From: Dasyornis broadbenti
Taxonomy: Eukaryota > Chordata > Aves > Passeriformes > Dasyornithidae
NCBI GenBank assembly: GCA_013397935.1
Contig: VZRN01005839.1
Span: 705,357 to 769,356, forward strand
Direction: 5' to 3'
DNA: 64,000 bases
The notes beneath the pieces are model-generated. The model had not been told where the DNA came from. It saw only the letters and a program-made list of their open reading frames with translations, and did no database searches. This document shows, piece after piece, positions 21,370 to 34,440 of the stretch (position 1 is its first letter; each line of letters starts with the position of its first letter). Both the position numbers and the translations under genes were made by a program.

Positions 21370-24035
21370 CCAGCCAGTTGTCTAGTGCTAGGCCAAACCT
21401 GTCTCTCTTCTTATGTGGGGATCTGACTACAGTATTGAGGTCTTGGTAGATGGACACTGGGACTTGTCCTGTGCTCCAAGGGCCAGCAAAACAATACCCA
21501 AGACTGGTACAATGTCAGATTTGTTGACTCTTCTTGTTCTGGATGAAAATCCTAATCATACTTCTTTTCCTTTCATCTTGGAAAGTCTTTTTCCAGTGGA
21601 AGAAATTTCCCAGGAGACATAGCTTGTTTTCATATCTGGCCTAGTAGGGAGGATGCCAAGGGATGCTTCTTCCACCCAGTCCTGAACACTCTGTCTGTGG
21701 ATGAGGTTTAATGGACAGCAATTAATGGCAGAAATTAGGAGATATGGATAGTCACTGACTCCAGTGCACTGCTTTTCTTCCCTGTGCTTCAACAGCTTCA
21801 TTTATAGAAGGGGATAAAATTATTCTGATCCACCTCTGTAAACTATTTTGTGATCCTTAGTTGCATTTTGTATTTTATTTCTTCTGCTGTTCCTAATCCT
21901 CTGACAATAATTATGAAAGGGAAATAAAATGAGCAAATACGCATAGATTTATTTTCCTTAAGTACAAAAAGATATATACATTTTCAGTTGACATATGGAT
22001 CCCATCCTTCTGATCAGAATGGAGAAAAACATTTCTTTCAATGGGTTTGCTAGGAAACTGTCCTCAGTTACAGGTTTTGTAGTCAAATACTGGTTTAATG
22101 CCTTTGTAGTCTGGAGAACACATACTATAATCAGAGCTGCCAAAAAAGAGGAAATGTGTGTAATATAAATATTAAAAAAAATTTTAAAGCCAGCTTCTTA
22201 AAATTATGTACAAAGAAAATTTAAACTGGTTTGGTTTAGCTTTTGGTATTTGTTAGTAATTTCTCTCACCACCTTTCAAGTATTTTTAAATTCTAGTTTT
22301 ATCTGCCCATTTTCTTTGCTCCTATGGATTAAAAGTGGAGAGGAAAAAGGTATAGAGAGGCCCAAAAACTGGAAAAGTGAAAAATTGTTTTACTTGACAA
22401 CCTCAAAAAATTATAAAATGAAAAATGTATAAGAAATAATTTATTTCTGGAGAGACAGTAATTTTTCATGTTATAAAGTTTCAGATAAAACTTTGACTTG
22501 CCCTAACGATGTCTAAAGCACTGAAACCCATGCCCCCAAGTCACAGCATGGGCATACCCAGAGCCTTGCAGTATCATTTCTGCAGGATAATTAGCATTCT
22601 GCATAACAGGAGCCAGCGCAGTGAGGTCAGGTTTCAAAGCGAGAAACAAGGGTAGGTCCCCTGAAATCATGTGTACGGGTTAGCAGTAACCAGCCTAGAA
22701 TGCTGTATGGTTCAGTTATTCCTTTAACCCTTTATTGGTTAATGTATTTAGCTCGTTGCAGAGGTAAAGTGACCATTTCTGAATAGAATATGACACACAC
22801 CCACCTTTCCTGTTTCCACGGGCTTCAAAGCAGGTCCTGTGCTGGCTCTGCCACTAGTGATCAAGTTCATGAATGAACAGTACTGTTTTCAGTGTATGTA
22901 TACGTATCTACAGATTTTTGTATTTATTTTAAGAGGCTGTGGTGTTCCCTCCTCTTTTAACTCTTCAGAAATACATCTCTTTTACAGATGGGCTGCTTTT
23001 GCTGCAAAGCAAGGGCTTGTTCCCAATATCTCTCTGCTGCTGTAACACTCTCATGGAAGAAGATTTGTGGAAATTAGTATCAGCATTACAAAAGATGGAT
23101 GTTTTAATGTTAACCTGTTAATGTGCTCTTCTGGCGAGAGATGTTCCATTTCTCATTCCACCACAGATTTCATGTGTGAACATGAGTAAACACTTAGGTC
23201 TATACTCACAGGAGTCCACTGAAGCAGCCAACACCTGTAAAAGTCTGACTTAATCTCTCTGCTCCTTTTAGCCTAAGCAGTATGTAAGCACATAAAGGAT
23301 TTTTTATTAAAATGCATCATGATCCTCAGATAATGCTGTGTTAGAGAGAAAGAGAAGCTGAAATTTGTCCTCCTGAGCTTTGATTTCTGGGTGCAGGTTT
23401 GTGCCAGCAGTTTTTGTCTTTCTCAGTGCTTCCAGATGGTGAAATGGTGTGGAGCATGGTTGGGAAAAGGGGATAGTTTTCTGATGTCATGTTTGTTATG
23501 CATTCTCTTGGCCACTTTGTAACTGGTCAGCAATTATAATTTGGACTGCAAGAGCTCAAAGTAAGTAGAGACATTCCACTGATAATCAGAGTGCTTTCAA
23601 GAGCCATATTCTTAGAAGAAGCAATGATGGGGGAGGGGGTGTGTGGCAAGTTACAAATGAACATCAGTCACTCCTTTAGAGTTGCACAAAATTAACAGAA
23701 ATGAGATCTCTAGTTACTGAAGAGAATCTTCTGCACTGAGATAGCTATTAAAATAAAACAATCAGAGATTATGGCACATGAGAGTCTTTTTAATTGTTAA
23801 TTTGCCCACTTCAAAATGACCATATAGTGAAATCTCTGTCTTTTTAAATAACATTGTTTTCCTTAAAATTGGTTTCCCATTTCAGCGTTATCTTTCTGAG
23901 AGCACTGTAGTGATATTGTTGGGAATTATCTATCCCACACTGAGGAGAGCCTATCTGAGGCTAACACAGTCCTTGCAAAGTGCAAGGTAATTAACCATTC
24001 TCCTCCCCCTATTTATCTTGATTTTTGCTTCCATC
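21370..24035. other. Unique non-coding sequence, no gene seen
   Basis: AT-rich with many stops in all frames and no recognised domain, RNA gene or mobile element. The longest frames are 60-85 codons. Confidence 0.5.
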
Positions 24036-24300
24036 TAGTTGTTTTTCACGCTTGAAACGTATAATTTTCGTAAAGTTTTAGCACTTTCTTCCTACACAAC
24101 TCTCTGGTCTTTCTCTCCATATCACTGCAATGAGCTGAGCGTGAATTATCTCGGAGTAAGGGTGGGTGAACTGTTCTGCCTGTGCACAGCAACACTGAAG
24201 ACAAGAGAGTACAGCATCAGCGGTTGACACAATTCTCACAGAGACATTTTGTATGCTAATGAACCATTGATGGCAAGACCAGACTTTTTTTGCTGCTAAT
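24036..24300. promoter_or_regulatory. Candidate conserved non-coding element
   Basis: This segment keeps several CpGs in an otherwise CpG-poor region (CACGCTTG, AAACGTAT, TTTCGTAA, AGCGTGAA, CTCGGAGT, CAGCGGTT). It also carries an octamer-like ATGCTAAT at about 24253 and a GTGAATTATC string. Neither strand has a convincing coding frame. The texture matches deeply conserved vertebrate enhancers, but conservation is an inference from composition. Confidence 0.25.
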
Positions 24301-27300
24301 TCTGGCAATATCTACCTCTGATAGGAACCTAATTGCCACCCACAAGGATCTTCAGTGTAAAGGAGTGAGCAAAGAATGATGCTGAGTACTGATGTGACTC
24401 TTCTCTTGGCTTCCCTCCTATGTTTTGCCCACAGCCAGGAAAATAGAGCCTCTAGACCAAAGCACTTGGCACCTGGTATTTCCTTTGAAGTGCTTATGTA
24501 AGCCAGGTTCCTCTCACCACTGAATTCCTCCAAGGAACTTCTCTTTAAAGTAGTCACTGCTTCCTTTGTAATTAAGCCACAAGGCATATCAGCATAGCCA
24601 GGCAACATTGACCTGAAGGCTGTTAAATGGTGATGGTCAAGACCAAGCAGCTGCCATGACATGGCAATGTTTAAGATGAGTAAGAAGGGGCTTTGTTGCA
24701 TTTCTTTTTTGTCTTAGGCAATGTAAAACCAAGCAAACACAGAGGTACAGTGAGATTCAGGCGTCTGTATTTACACACTCTGTATCACATGTAAGTCATG
24801 ACTCTGCTGAGTAGCTTTGTGGAAGGTCGAACACTCAGAGCAATTGTTTCTCGCCTGCTCTTAGCTCAGTCTGTGGCTTTCATTTTGGACACAAAGAAGG
24901 GCTGATGAGAGCCATAGTTTGTTTTTCCCAACTAGGTCAGCTGATTTAATTAGAGACTCTGTGCCTCCCTCCATGTCTTACTTCCCCAGGATACTCAACT
25001 GTTTGAATAGATAATCCCAATTCCTAATAATTACAGCTGCAATATTATATATTTTGCAGAGATAACTCTTTCAACTGAAAATTTAGAGCTGCCAGTTACA
25101 TCCCCTTGTATTAGTCCCATATTACTAGGTATAGCCTGGCTTTTCTTTTCTTACCTTCCTTGTGCCATGGACTGCCAGAGCATTGGTATGCAGAAGTGTG
25201 ATTCAACACCAAACCAGATGGGGTGGTGGGACCACTGTGGGGATTCGTGCATTTCTGTTTCAAAACAGGTTATGGCAGTTTGACTGGTGGCTCTATATCT
25301 GCAGATGCAAGTTAATCTGATATTAGCCAGGTTTCAACTGATTTAATAATGTTCACACCCAAAGTTGGTTTAATTAACTTGGATTTAGACCAGGGCATAG
25401 GAGGGGACGTGTCGGTTTGGTTATTAATCAAAGGAATAGGAGCCAGCAGATCTATCTCTCCTCCATTTCAAGCTCTCCAATAGATTAACGATGTGACCTT
25501 GGGCAGATCTCCAGGCATGTTTTTGCCTTGCTCTCCTTGGCCTGGATATAATCAATTTCTCAGAATAGATGCAATACTGAACTCACAGGCGTCTGTGAAA
25601 CTTAATTCCCTGTATGCAGAAAGGGTCTTGGCAGCTGTCAGAGAGTGCAGCTCTGTGGAGAAGGGGCAGGGCTTGCTTGCTGCCTGATTCATCCTCTCGC
25701 AGAGCAGTCTCTGTCAGGAGTCATAGGTGCTGCCATCCATCGCAGCAATGGTACCTGCCTCCAGTCCTGAACTGAAAGTGCACAGAAGGGCCTTGGAGAT
25801 GGTTGGCATGGTCCTAACCAAGAGTTTGCCCTCTGTTTTCCAATATAGGTGGGAAGTCCATCCAATGGCTTGTTTTCATTTGTTTTTTGGGCTGAGGCAA
25901 AATGGTCATTTTTTGGAAAAGTGACCTTTTTCCCTTTTTTGCCTTGTGTGTGGAACAGCTGTAACAATGTGTCTGGCACTTGCAGGGAGCAAAAGGCAGT
26001 GAAATCACTGCTCTGCTAAATTACAGCAAATGCTGCTCTCAGGTCAGCACAGGTAAGGCTGCTGCTATGCTCCTGCCATGGACACACCAGTGCACAGCTG
26101 CCTGCCTCCCAAGTACCAGAGTACTCTCTGCTGAAGGCCTGATCCCACACACCACTCTGTGTGGAAATGCAGGCATGTTGACTTCTTGGCCAACACCATT
26201 TGGCCATCTGCTGCTATTAACTGATCAAGCCTTTCTGTCTTCCCTTTTCCCAGTCAATCCAGCATGGAAAGCATAAAAATCCTCTGTCATGATCTGTTAA
26301 TTTTGTCCTAATGTGGCTTTATTGGGTGCTTCTTCTTCACATTTCCATTTTTGCTTATGGTTATTCTGGTTTGTGCTCTTTAGTTTTTTTCTCTCAGACA
26401 AATCATGATTTCAAAAGTAAGGGAATGGACTCACAGGCTCACAGTAATTACCACGGTTTTGTTAGGGTCATATTTTGCTGTGCGCAGGTACTGGGTCATG
26501 AATCTCTCACTGAAACATCAGAAGGAATCTAGGGAGAAGAATTGCAGTGCCTTTCATTTTTTTTCCCCCTCAGAACTAATAGCGATGAGGGATTCACATT
26601 TCTTAATTGTCCACACAGGTCCAGTGTGAGCTTCTTGATCAGAACTTCTCAATAAATCAGATACTCCAGCCTCATGCAGAGGCTCTCCAAAAGAGTGGGA
26701 AGTGAGGAAACAAAATATGACTTTCTCCTCAGAGCCCACTTATGGATCTATTAAATAGATGGAGTTTGCACACAATTAACTAATTATGAGCAAAAGTTAG
26801 TGCTTGCAGTGAAGAGCAGGCCTTCGAAAATAAGTACTCAGTTTCATTTGAAGGGCAGACACTTGACACTCAATATGAACTTAAGCAGGAACTGAGTTTC
26901 AAAGGGAAAATTGTCTGTCAGATAAGTCTATACACATATTCTCTTCAATATTTGGGATTCTAAGCTCTTTGAAGGTAGTCTCTTCACTTCCCCACAAAGC
27001 ACTTTTTTGTTCACCTTCACAGCAATTTTCTCTCTTCCCTTTCCCCCTCACCCCCAAACCCCTTAATGTTACAAAAGAATTCGCTTCTGGGATGAGATTC
27101 TGCTTGCTGAGTTTCAGCCCCAAATTATATTTTACAGATGACTTTGAAATTCCCTGTAAGTGTGCTCTCATTATTGGATATCTTTGATACAACTTTAAAT
27201 ACAACTGTGCAGACATCGCTGCCATTAGTGCTAGGAAAATATAAAACCTACACAGAGAACGCAATAGTCAGAGCCAAAAAGCCCCTGTGATAGATAAAAG

Positions 27301-27468
27301 TAGGGGTATGTTTCAGATATGGGACCCTGGCTTCATAAACATTGTGAAGCTCTCTAAATTAGTCACTTCACACAATATTCTTAGGGGAGTTTTAATCAGA
27401 CCATGTTGTGCAGGGGCTCATTCTGAATGGATTTAGTCTGGAGAAATCACCCTATTCAGAAGCGCTCT
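24301..27468. other. Unique non-coding sequence, no gene seen
   Basis: Frames of 96-129 codons (24312-24701 minus, 25689-25979 minus, 26899-27264 minus) lack recognised domains and paired splice sites. No transposon was recognised. Confidence 0.5.
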
Positions 27469-27545
27469 TTTTTTTTTTCCCTTTTTTTNTTTTTTTCCCT
27501 TTTTTTTTTTTTTTTTTTCCCTTTTCTTTCTTTCTTTTTTTTTTT
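27469..27545. repeat. Poly-T / (TTTCCC) low-complexity tract with one undetermined base
   Basis: T runs of 7-18 bases interrupted by CCC, ending in (CTTT)n and another T run. The single N at 27489 marks poor base calling. There is no recognisable LINE or SINE body on either side, so I read it as a microsatellite and not as a retrotransposon tail. Confidence 0.92.
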
Positions 27546-29099
27546 GATATTCCTCTCTCCTGGAGACCAGTACCGCAAAAGAAGATACCAAGCAAGAGCA
27601 GGCCAATCAAGTGCTCAGTATGAAACACACTTGAAGCATTTTTGCTACAAGTTACTGCAAACCACATACTTTTTCAACAGACTTGAGGACCAGCTCCCAT
27701 CTGGAGGGAAACACTGACCATGTAAAGAGGATGTGGACATCACAACTGAGAGTAGAAACTCCCTGTCCCCCGTGTCTTTTCCAACAAACCGAAGCCTTTT
27801 TGTGTTTTTCAGACTGCTCAAACTCCTCTTCCCAGGGATCAAAGAAAACAAGCTAAACTCAGAGGTGGAATTTACTGCCCCGAGAATTGTATCAGGATGG
27901 ACATTGACTTATCATCCCTCACCTATGCAGCTGGCAGCCATGTGCATTTGGAAGTGTGCACAAATTTCCTGCACAGCCTAGGCAGAAGGACACAGCAGAA
28001 ACCACCCCATGCCTGCACGTGCCCTGCCACAACACCTGACAGACTCTTCTCCGCCTGGGACTGCGGGGGCTCTCCTGGGACAAGCTGGTGGATGAGCAGT
28101 ATCACAAGACCAAGCAGTATCACCTCCACAGCTTTTGTTTGTCACCGCAGGTTTCCTCCAGAATGGAAATGGGATGTGTGTGGGTTTGGCCTTTTTTGCA
28201 TGCTATAGAACTTTTCATGTACTATATGGAAATGTGTACCACAGCCCTCACCATTTCAAAGTATCCTCATACAAGAGGTGCTTTGAGATCATGTTCTCAG
28301 CATGGAGAAGAAGAAAAGTAGCAAATTTTGAAAGGTTTCTTATAGGGTTTTATGAATAGGAAATTATGAGTGGCAAATTGTTGCAGTAGGCTGGAAGTTT
28401 CTGAGGTGTGCATGTGCAAAAAGACCTGTCAAAAAATCAGAGTTCCTTTACACGTAGCTCTTCTTGGCTGATTTGCTCTATCAACAGGGTATGTTGTACT
28501 GATCCTCAAGGAGCAGGAGGAGCTAAGTGTTTCTGAAATCCTCCTGCTGTGTCATTTTGAAAAGTGGTATTCATGTAATGTGTTCCCTGGATTTCTTATC
28601 GTCAAGCCTTTGTTCTGAATATTTCTGAAATCCTCATGCTGTGTTGTTTTGAGAATAAGTATTCAAGTACCACAGATTGCTTAGTGCTGAGCCATTGCTT
28701 TCCTATGTCAGAGATGACAGAAAGAAGCAGATGACAATATGGCTGGCACTGGTGGAGAAAATGCTATTAAAACTCATCAGAGGCAGGATCGAGGGTCCCT
28801 TACTGAGATATTATTTGATCAATTGGGATGCACATGGATTAACAGGGAGCTGATCCTGTCTTAACTAGCTGATAAAATTTTTATTTTAAGGCAAGAGTGC
28901 AAAGAACTGGCAAGAGGAAGCTGGAAATACAATTCATGCAGGCTTCATGATGCTTTTGCAACAGCAACAAATGCAAAATGGCTCATGTGTGAGGTCAGCA
29001 GAATAGCACAGGGGGTGATGTGTTTGAATGGATTAAGGGGTGGCCTCAATATAGACTACACAGAGATCATACTGCTTTGGTGTGACCTGAATGGAGGAG
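27546..29099. other. Unique non-coding sequence with a local duplication
   Basis: No gene supported. Includes the diverged duplicate pair at 28530-28577 and 28622-28670 described separately. Open frames around 27.7-28.35 kb are short and featureless. Confidence 0.5.
28530..28670. repeat. Diverged local direct duplication (~48 bp units, 92-bp spacing)
   Basis: 28530-28577 and 28622-28670 share TTTCTGAAATCCTC, GCTGTGT, TTTTGA and GTATTCA in the same order and spacing, with scattered substitutions. This points to an old tandem duplication of about 92 bp, of which only part remains alignable by eye. Confidence 0.7.
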
Positions 29100-29815
29100 C
29101 AGATTTGTTACTCTTATTCATACTATTTATCTGAAGCCTAAGGAAGATGAAAATTACTATAAAGCAAAAATACTTGCAGATAATGCAGAAATAGGCAACA
29201 CTGCCAGTACAAAGAAGCTACATGTGTGTATGGGAAGATGAATGACCTAGATAAAACTAAAGTAATGAGGAGCTGGACAAAACAGAAGACCAGACTCTGA
29301 AATATCATACTATGCAGAAATGCAGTTCAGGAAAATTTAGTTCATGGATAGCAGAAGAAACTTGAAAGAGAAAGAATAAAACTAGTGCATAAATGCGTAG
29401 AAATTTATAGAGATTTTTGCCAATATTGCGCAGACGATTAAAGTTTCTAGAAATTACCCCCCTTTAGTACCACACAGACCGTACCTGTACTATCATCCTA
29501 ATTTCTGATCAGCTGAGATTAAAAAATTATTATAGTGATAGACAAAGAAATAGCAAGAGCAAGCAGAATAATGCAGGGATTGGGGGAAACTAGTTGTCCC
29601 AAATATACCAAAGAAATTAGGGCTGTACTCTCTTGAAAGAGAAATCTGAGAGGTGAGATCATTTTGCTCCATGAAGATCTTGAGGGAATAGGAAGAATGG
29701 TTGATGCAAGACAGTTTGAATCTGTGTCAAATGCAAGAAGCAGAGGGCACAAATTAAAGTTTTGCATTATGTGGAGGAAGGTCCCGCAAGGAATTTCGTT
29801 TAGAATCCCTTTATG
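29100..29815 (+). mobile_element. Ancient CR1/L3-like LINE relic, ORF2 3' part
   Basis: Plus-strand order fits a CR1/L3-clade ORF2: a decayed FADD-region match (AAATACTTGCAGATAATGCA, near 29167-29186), then an eroded middle. After it comes a recognisable segment at about 29610-29780 corresponding to the conserved L-x-S-L-E-R/K-R-x-x-x-R-G-D region and the later RSRGHKLKF-type segment (equivalent to the S/R-x-G-x-K-L motif, frame 29664-29990). No frame is intact. The age is similar to that of the 3.6-kb relic. Boundaries are approximate, and the 29200-29590 interior is only weakly supported. Confidence 0.5.
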
Positions 29816-32800
29816 CAGGGAGCAGATAATATACAAGATGCTGAAAAGTGCACTCTGCTATACAAAAAGCCCAATGGGAACACGAATTTTTACTGCCATG
29901 TTCCCTAAAGTCACATCTTTGTCTGAAGAATGCTTTAAAGACAGCACCATTCTTCTACAGAATACAGGAGAGGGCTATAAGAAAAAATAACCTATCTCAT
30001 CCTCGTGAGAATACTCAAAGTGTTTCTCCTGGATTATTGGTAGCATTTTCGGAGAGACTGGATGTCTGAACCCTTTCGAAAATTTCAGCTGTGAAGGAAT
30101 TGTTTCCTGGAAGAGTCAGTGAAGTAGCTTTGAAATTACACAGGATGGAACTGAAATTATGAGACCCCTTTGGGACGTAGGACTGAGAAGACTGAATTTC
30201 TGCTTTGACTTAGTTTTTGCAAGTTTGAAAGGATTAATAATAGTGCAGCAGAGGAGATAAAAAACACATGACAAAGTCTGTAAGACACAAATGAAATGTG
30301 GCATTATTTGAATGACTCTAAAAAAATTATTTGGATGATGCATAAGAAAAGTATTTATAGGGGATAGACCTGATTGTGCAATGGATGCAGATGAATTTAC
30401 CTGTTCCTCTGGCACTCAGGTGAAGGGTGGATGAAAATCTGAAGTTTAATAACAGGGAAGTCCTGCATTCCCCCATGTGCCCTTTTCCTCCCCTCTCTCT
30501 ACTACTAGTTACATGAAATAAATCTGCAGAGTATTGGCTTATTGAAAATAAACAAATTCATAAGTTTTCACTCCACTAAATTGTGTCAAGATTTTTTTAA
30601 TGCAAAGCAAATACTTGTAAAATATTTGTAAAAAAACTCTGACTCAAAGAAATGTGTTTTGCTTCTCTTCTGCCCCTTTTCATTAGGGGATCTGTGGGCT
30701 TCCAGCATTTGAAGGACTCCTTGACCTGTCAGTGACATCTGCTAACATATTACATCCCAGCCTTGCACACAAACTGCTTGCAAGACAGTCTGAATCCAAA
30801 CCTCTGAAGCAGAGTAGCAGCTGTGAATGAGTCTTTCATACAAAACAGAAAAACACTAACCCTATTACTGTACACATCCAAAAAATGTAGGCTGTAACCC
30901 TTTGATGTCTGCAACTTGGTTTTCCCTTTCTTCCCTCAGTGCCTGCACTGTTGAGTCTCAGTTGCTGACACCAAGAGAATTGAATGTGCAGAGAACGACA
31001 AGCAGAAACGCAACTGATCCAGTCATTTACAGCATAGAGTATATACTGCTGTACAGTGAATTATTTTTACATAGGTAATTAATAATGGAGAAACAATGTG
31101 GTGACAGTGTAAGTCCCAGGGGAGAAAATAGTCAGCCTATTTATTCATTTATTCTTTGCTAAGTAAATTGATGGGATAGTCTGATGCCTTTCTGGATTCC
31201 ACACGGATGATGAAACTGCAAACAAGTTTCATTTAAATAACAGGCAAATCTTCCAATTAGTCAAAGCCTAATTCTTATGCCTTGAAATGATGAACTGCAT
31301 GTACTGTGACCTCTGTCAGTTTGAAGGGGAAAAAGCTGTCGACCAAAAACCCAAGACATTGATCTGAACATTTTAGGCACCAATTCAAATACATTAATTG
31401 AGTGTGATTTGCCAAGTTTCTGTAACTGTCTTCTGGATTCCTAGGTTCATGTTAAATGGGATATCATTAATTCAATCATATAAACTCATCTTTTAGCTAT
31501 TGGAGAGTTTAGTGGAACTAAAGCACAGTTCTCAAGAGTATATGGAGGATAGCACTGGATTCTGCTCTCTAATGCATGGCCTTGCCTATTCTTCTGCGTG
31601 GTTTATGCTTCCAGAAATTGCACCTTGCACAGCAGCTGAAACCCCAGTTTCAGTAGGAGAAGGATTTTGAAAGTAACAAAGTGTTACTAATCTAAAAAGA
31701 AGTTAATGGCTGAAGAACAAAATCACAAAACAAATATCCCATGGCTATTGCTTTCATGAGGCAGGTATTTCTGCAGGAAAAAAAGTGAGCTCCCAAAATA
31801 TGTTTTTTTAAGTAAAAAAGGTTGCATTTTTTTTTCTGGCTTAACCTTTCTCTCAGATTTTATGTGTCTACTTTTGCACCTGTTTATTTTCCCATCTTTG
31901 TAAGTTAAGGATCACCTCTACTTCAATGTTCTTGCATTTTTAAAATACAATCTGTTGGCTAGCATACATGTGCAGCAAGAACTCCCAGAGCACAGTGAGT
32001 AAAGAATGATTTTTGCTATAACTAGCTACAGCTGAATCATGATAGATCATGCTATTTCATTGAATTTATCTTCTGAATATTAAATTTAAGAAGCTGTGTC
32101 ATGTTGAAATATTGAAATATCTCCAATGTAATCCACTGTAATCCATTGTTGGAAGTTCTGAGGGGGAGAGGGCAGTGAGAGAAAGGGTTGGCTGGTGTTA
32201 GATAACCAATAATCTGTACAAACTCTTAGAGCTGGCAGCAGAGCTACAGTCTCAACACTAGTTTCAGCCTGGGAGCGATTGACACTCCCTGTACCAGCTA
32301 TTTGGCTGGAACTTAAATATGTCACTTGGCACAGAGAGTCAATAAAAGCCCTGTTATTTTCCAGGCTGAGAGCTAAACAAAACTGTAGCCTTCCTAAACC
32401 ATTACACAGTGCTTATAAGGAATTGTTGGTTTATCTGAAGTAATTTAATCAACCTGATCATTAGTTAAATTTGCTACTTCCACACTTTATTCTAATTGTG
32501 TTTGCTTACATATGTATTACGCTTTTGCCCAGTTATTTAGTTCTAATTAATAAATTGGAAACAAGCATGCTGTGAATGCTTCCTAAAGAGGATCTTCCTG
32601 AAATGGAGCAGTCTGTGGGGAAAATGAGCAGGACAGGAACACAGAAGGTGCTCTCCAGAGCCATCTTTGCAGACCCCTGGAATCTGGGGCTGGAGCTGGA
32701 AAATCCACCATCCACTGAAGGTCTGGCATCTAAAGCTAATACATTTCCTCTCCTAAGTCTGTGTGCACTGTGTAACTTCTGTGTTATTTGCAGGGAGGTT

Positions 32801-34400
32801 GTTAATGTTTGGGACACAAGCACTGTTGAGAACAGTAAAACACTTATTGTTAAACCAAAGGAATAGATCAAGGAGGCCTAACGTGTGGCCCTTCACTGTA
32901 CTTATTCTCAGGGTCCTTTTCTTTCCATGTTCCCCTATTACAGTGCTCTTTGTGGCTGCACTGTCCATCACATCCCACTTCACTTACAAGCTGGCGGACA
33001 AAGCAAGGCTTTCCTGCAGAGCAACATTAGAGCTCACGGTATAAAGCTTTCACTGTGACAGCTGCAAACTCAATGCTTTTTTAAGAGGAATAAGTGGTTT
33101 TTATAGACTAGGTCTTTTTAGGCTGAAGTAAATAATAATCTTACTTTTGTTCTATTCAAGTACCTTTTCTGTGTGCTTGTCTTTTGTCATCTTCCTGAGT
33201 ATGGAGATATCCTGTAACTGAGAGATGGAATGAGTGTTGTCATCTCTCCCTATTGCCAAGCCAGCAGCGTTTTAAGTGCCATGTATTGAAGTTAGACTGG
33301 TGCTTGGCATAGCTTTGCAGTGCAGTGATCTTCCGTAGCTGCTGTCAGGAGTAAGGTGCTGACCTTGAAGGAAGCCAGACTGGAGCTTAAATGCACCATA
33401 GTGTTTGCGCAGGGACACATTGCTAAATATGACCAAGTAAATATATATTCTAAGTTTTAGACAGTATGTGCTTTCCCCCCACTTTTTTTGGTATTGGGAT
33501 GAAGTCAAAATCTTTTGAAACAAAAATCTGGATGCTACACATAGACACAGTCTTTGGAAACAGCATCTGGTCTTTGAGACGCTCTCATACAAAGCACATG
33601 AGAAAAACTTACTGTTCCCCTTTGGGGTGAACCTCTCTTGTGCTGCTTGGAACATGGACATTTTTTCCCATTAAACATTTTAACACTGAATTTGTGGGGG
33701 AAACTTCTACTAGAAAATCTTCTGATCAAGTCAAGTTTAAGTCTTATTCATTCTAAAAGCCTTCTCTGTTTTAGCAGATGTTGGGGTTTTAAAATGCCTC
33801 TGGGAACATTGTATTTTAAGATTTTTTGATTTGGAAAAAATATTACTGTGGCAGGGAATGGTGTCTGTCAGAGAGGAAGAGGTGACATGGAAGCTGAAGC
33901 AGTAAAGTTGCCAGAGAAGAAAAAGAAAGACAACATGTAGTTCAAGAGGTCTGAAAATGAAAGGGAAGATAAGTTCATGAAAAACTGTATATACATTCAA
34001 AATAGTTGAACTAAAATATACTCCGCACTACAGCATGAAATGTGCATCACCCTCTCTAGATTTTAGCAACTCGAGAGCTTAAGGAGTTAATTTTTTTTTC
34101 TGCCTTGTTTACTATTTTTCTGCCCCACTGTGAGTTATTTTTTTAATGTCAGATCTACATTGACACTTATATCAAAAAGCCTGTGATTTAACTTGATAGA
34201 TCAGCTGCTGTGAGGGGGTAGGGGTGGGCAACTGACCCTACTATTGAGATATATGATGCTTATTTAGAGAAATGACATATATTCTTGATGAGATATACAG
34301 ACGAAAACTGCAAACTTCTGATTCAAGGTTACTTAAAAAAAAAGACGGAGAAAGATAAACTAGGGTTTTTTTTTCTTCTGCCCTGCTTTCTTTTACTTAA
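29816..34400. other. Unique non-coding sequence, no gene seen
   Basis: No gene or mobile element recognised. Some of 29.8-30.4 kb may extend the LINE relic but could not be aligned. Open frames at 32.5-33.0 kb on both strands and 33272-33661 minus are featureless. Confidence 0.45.
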
Positions 34401-34440
34401 GATAGAAAATAGACAATTTTGATAGAAAATAGACAATTTT
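34401..34440. repeat. 20-bp perfect tandem duplication
   Basis: 34401-34420 and 34421-34440 are identical, and each unit begins GATAGAAAAT. Perfect identity suggests a recent slippage event. The next bases do not continue the repeat. Confidence 0.97.

Noticed and set aside
27469..27545. T-rich tract as an antisense poly-A tail of a retrocopy or SINE
   Set aside because: No retrotransposon body or retrogene was recognisable adjacent to it, CR1 elements do not end in poly-A, and the CCC interruptions suit a microsatellite.
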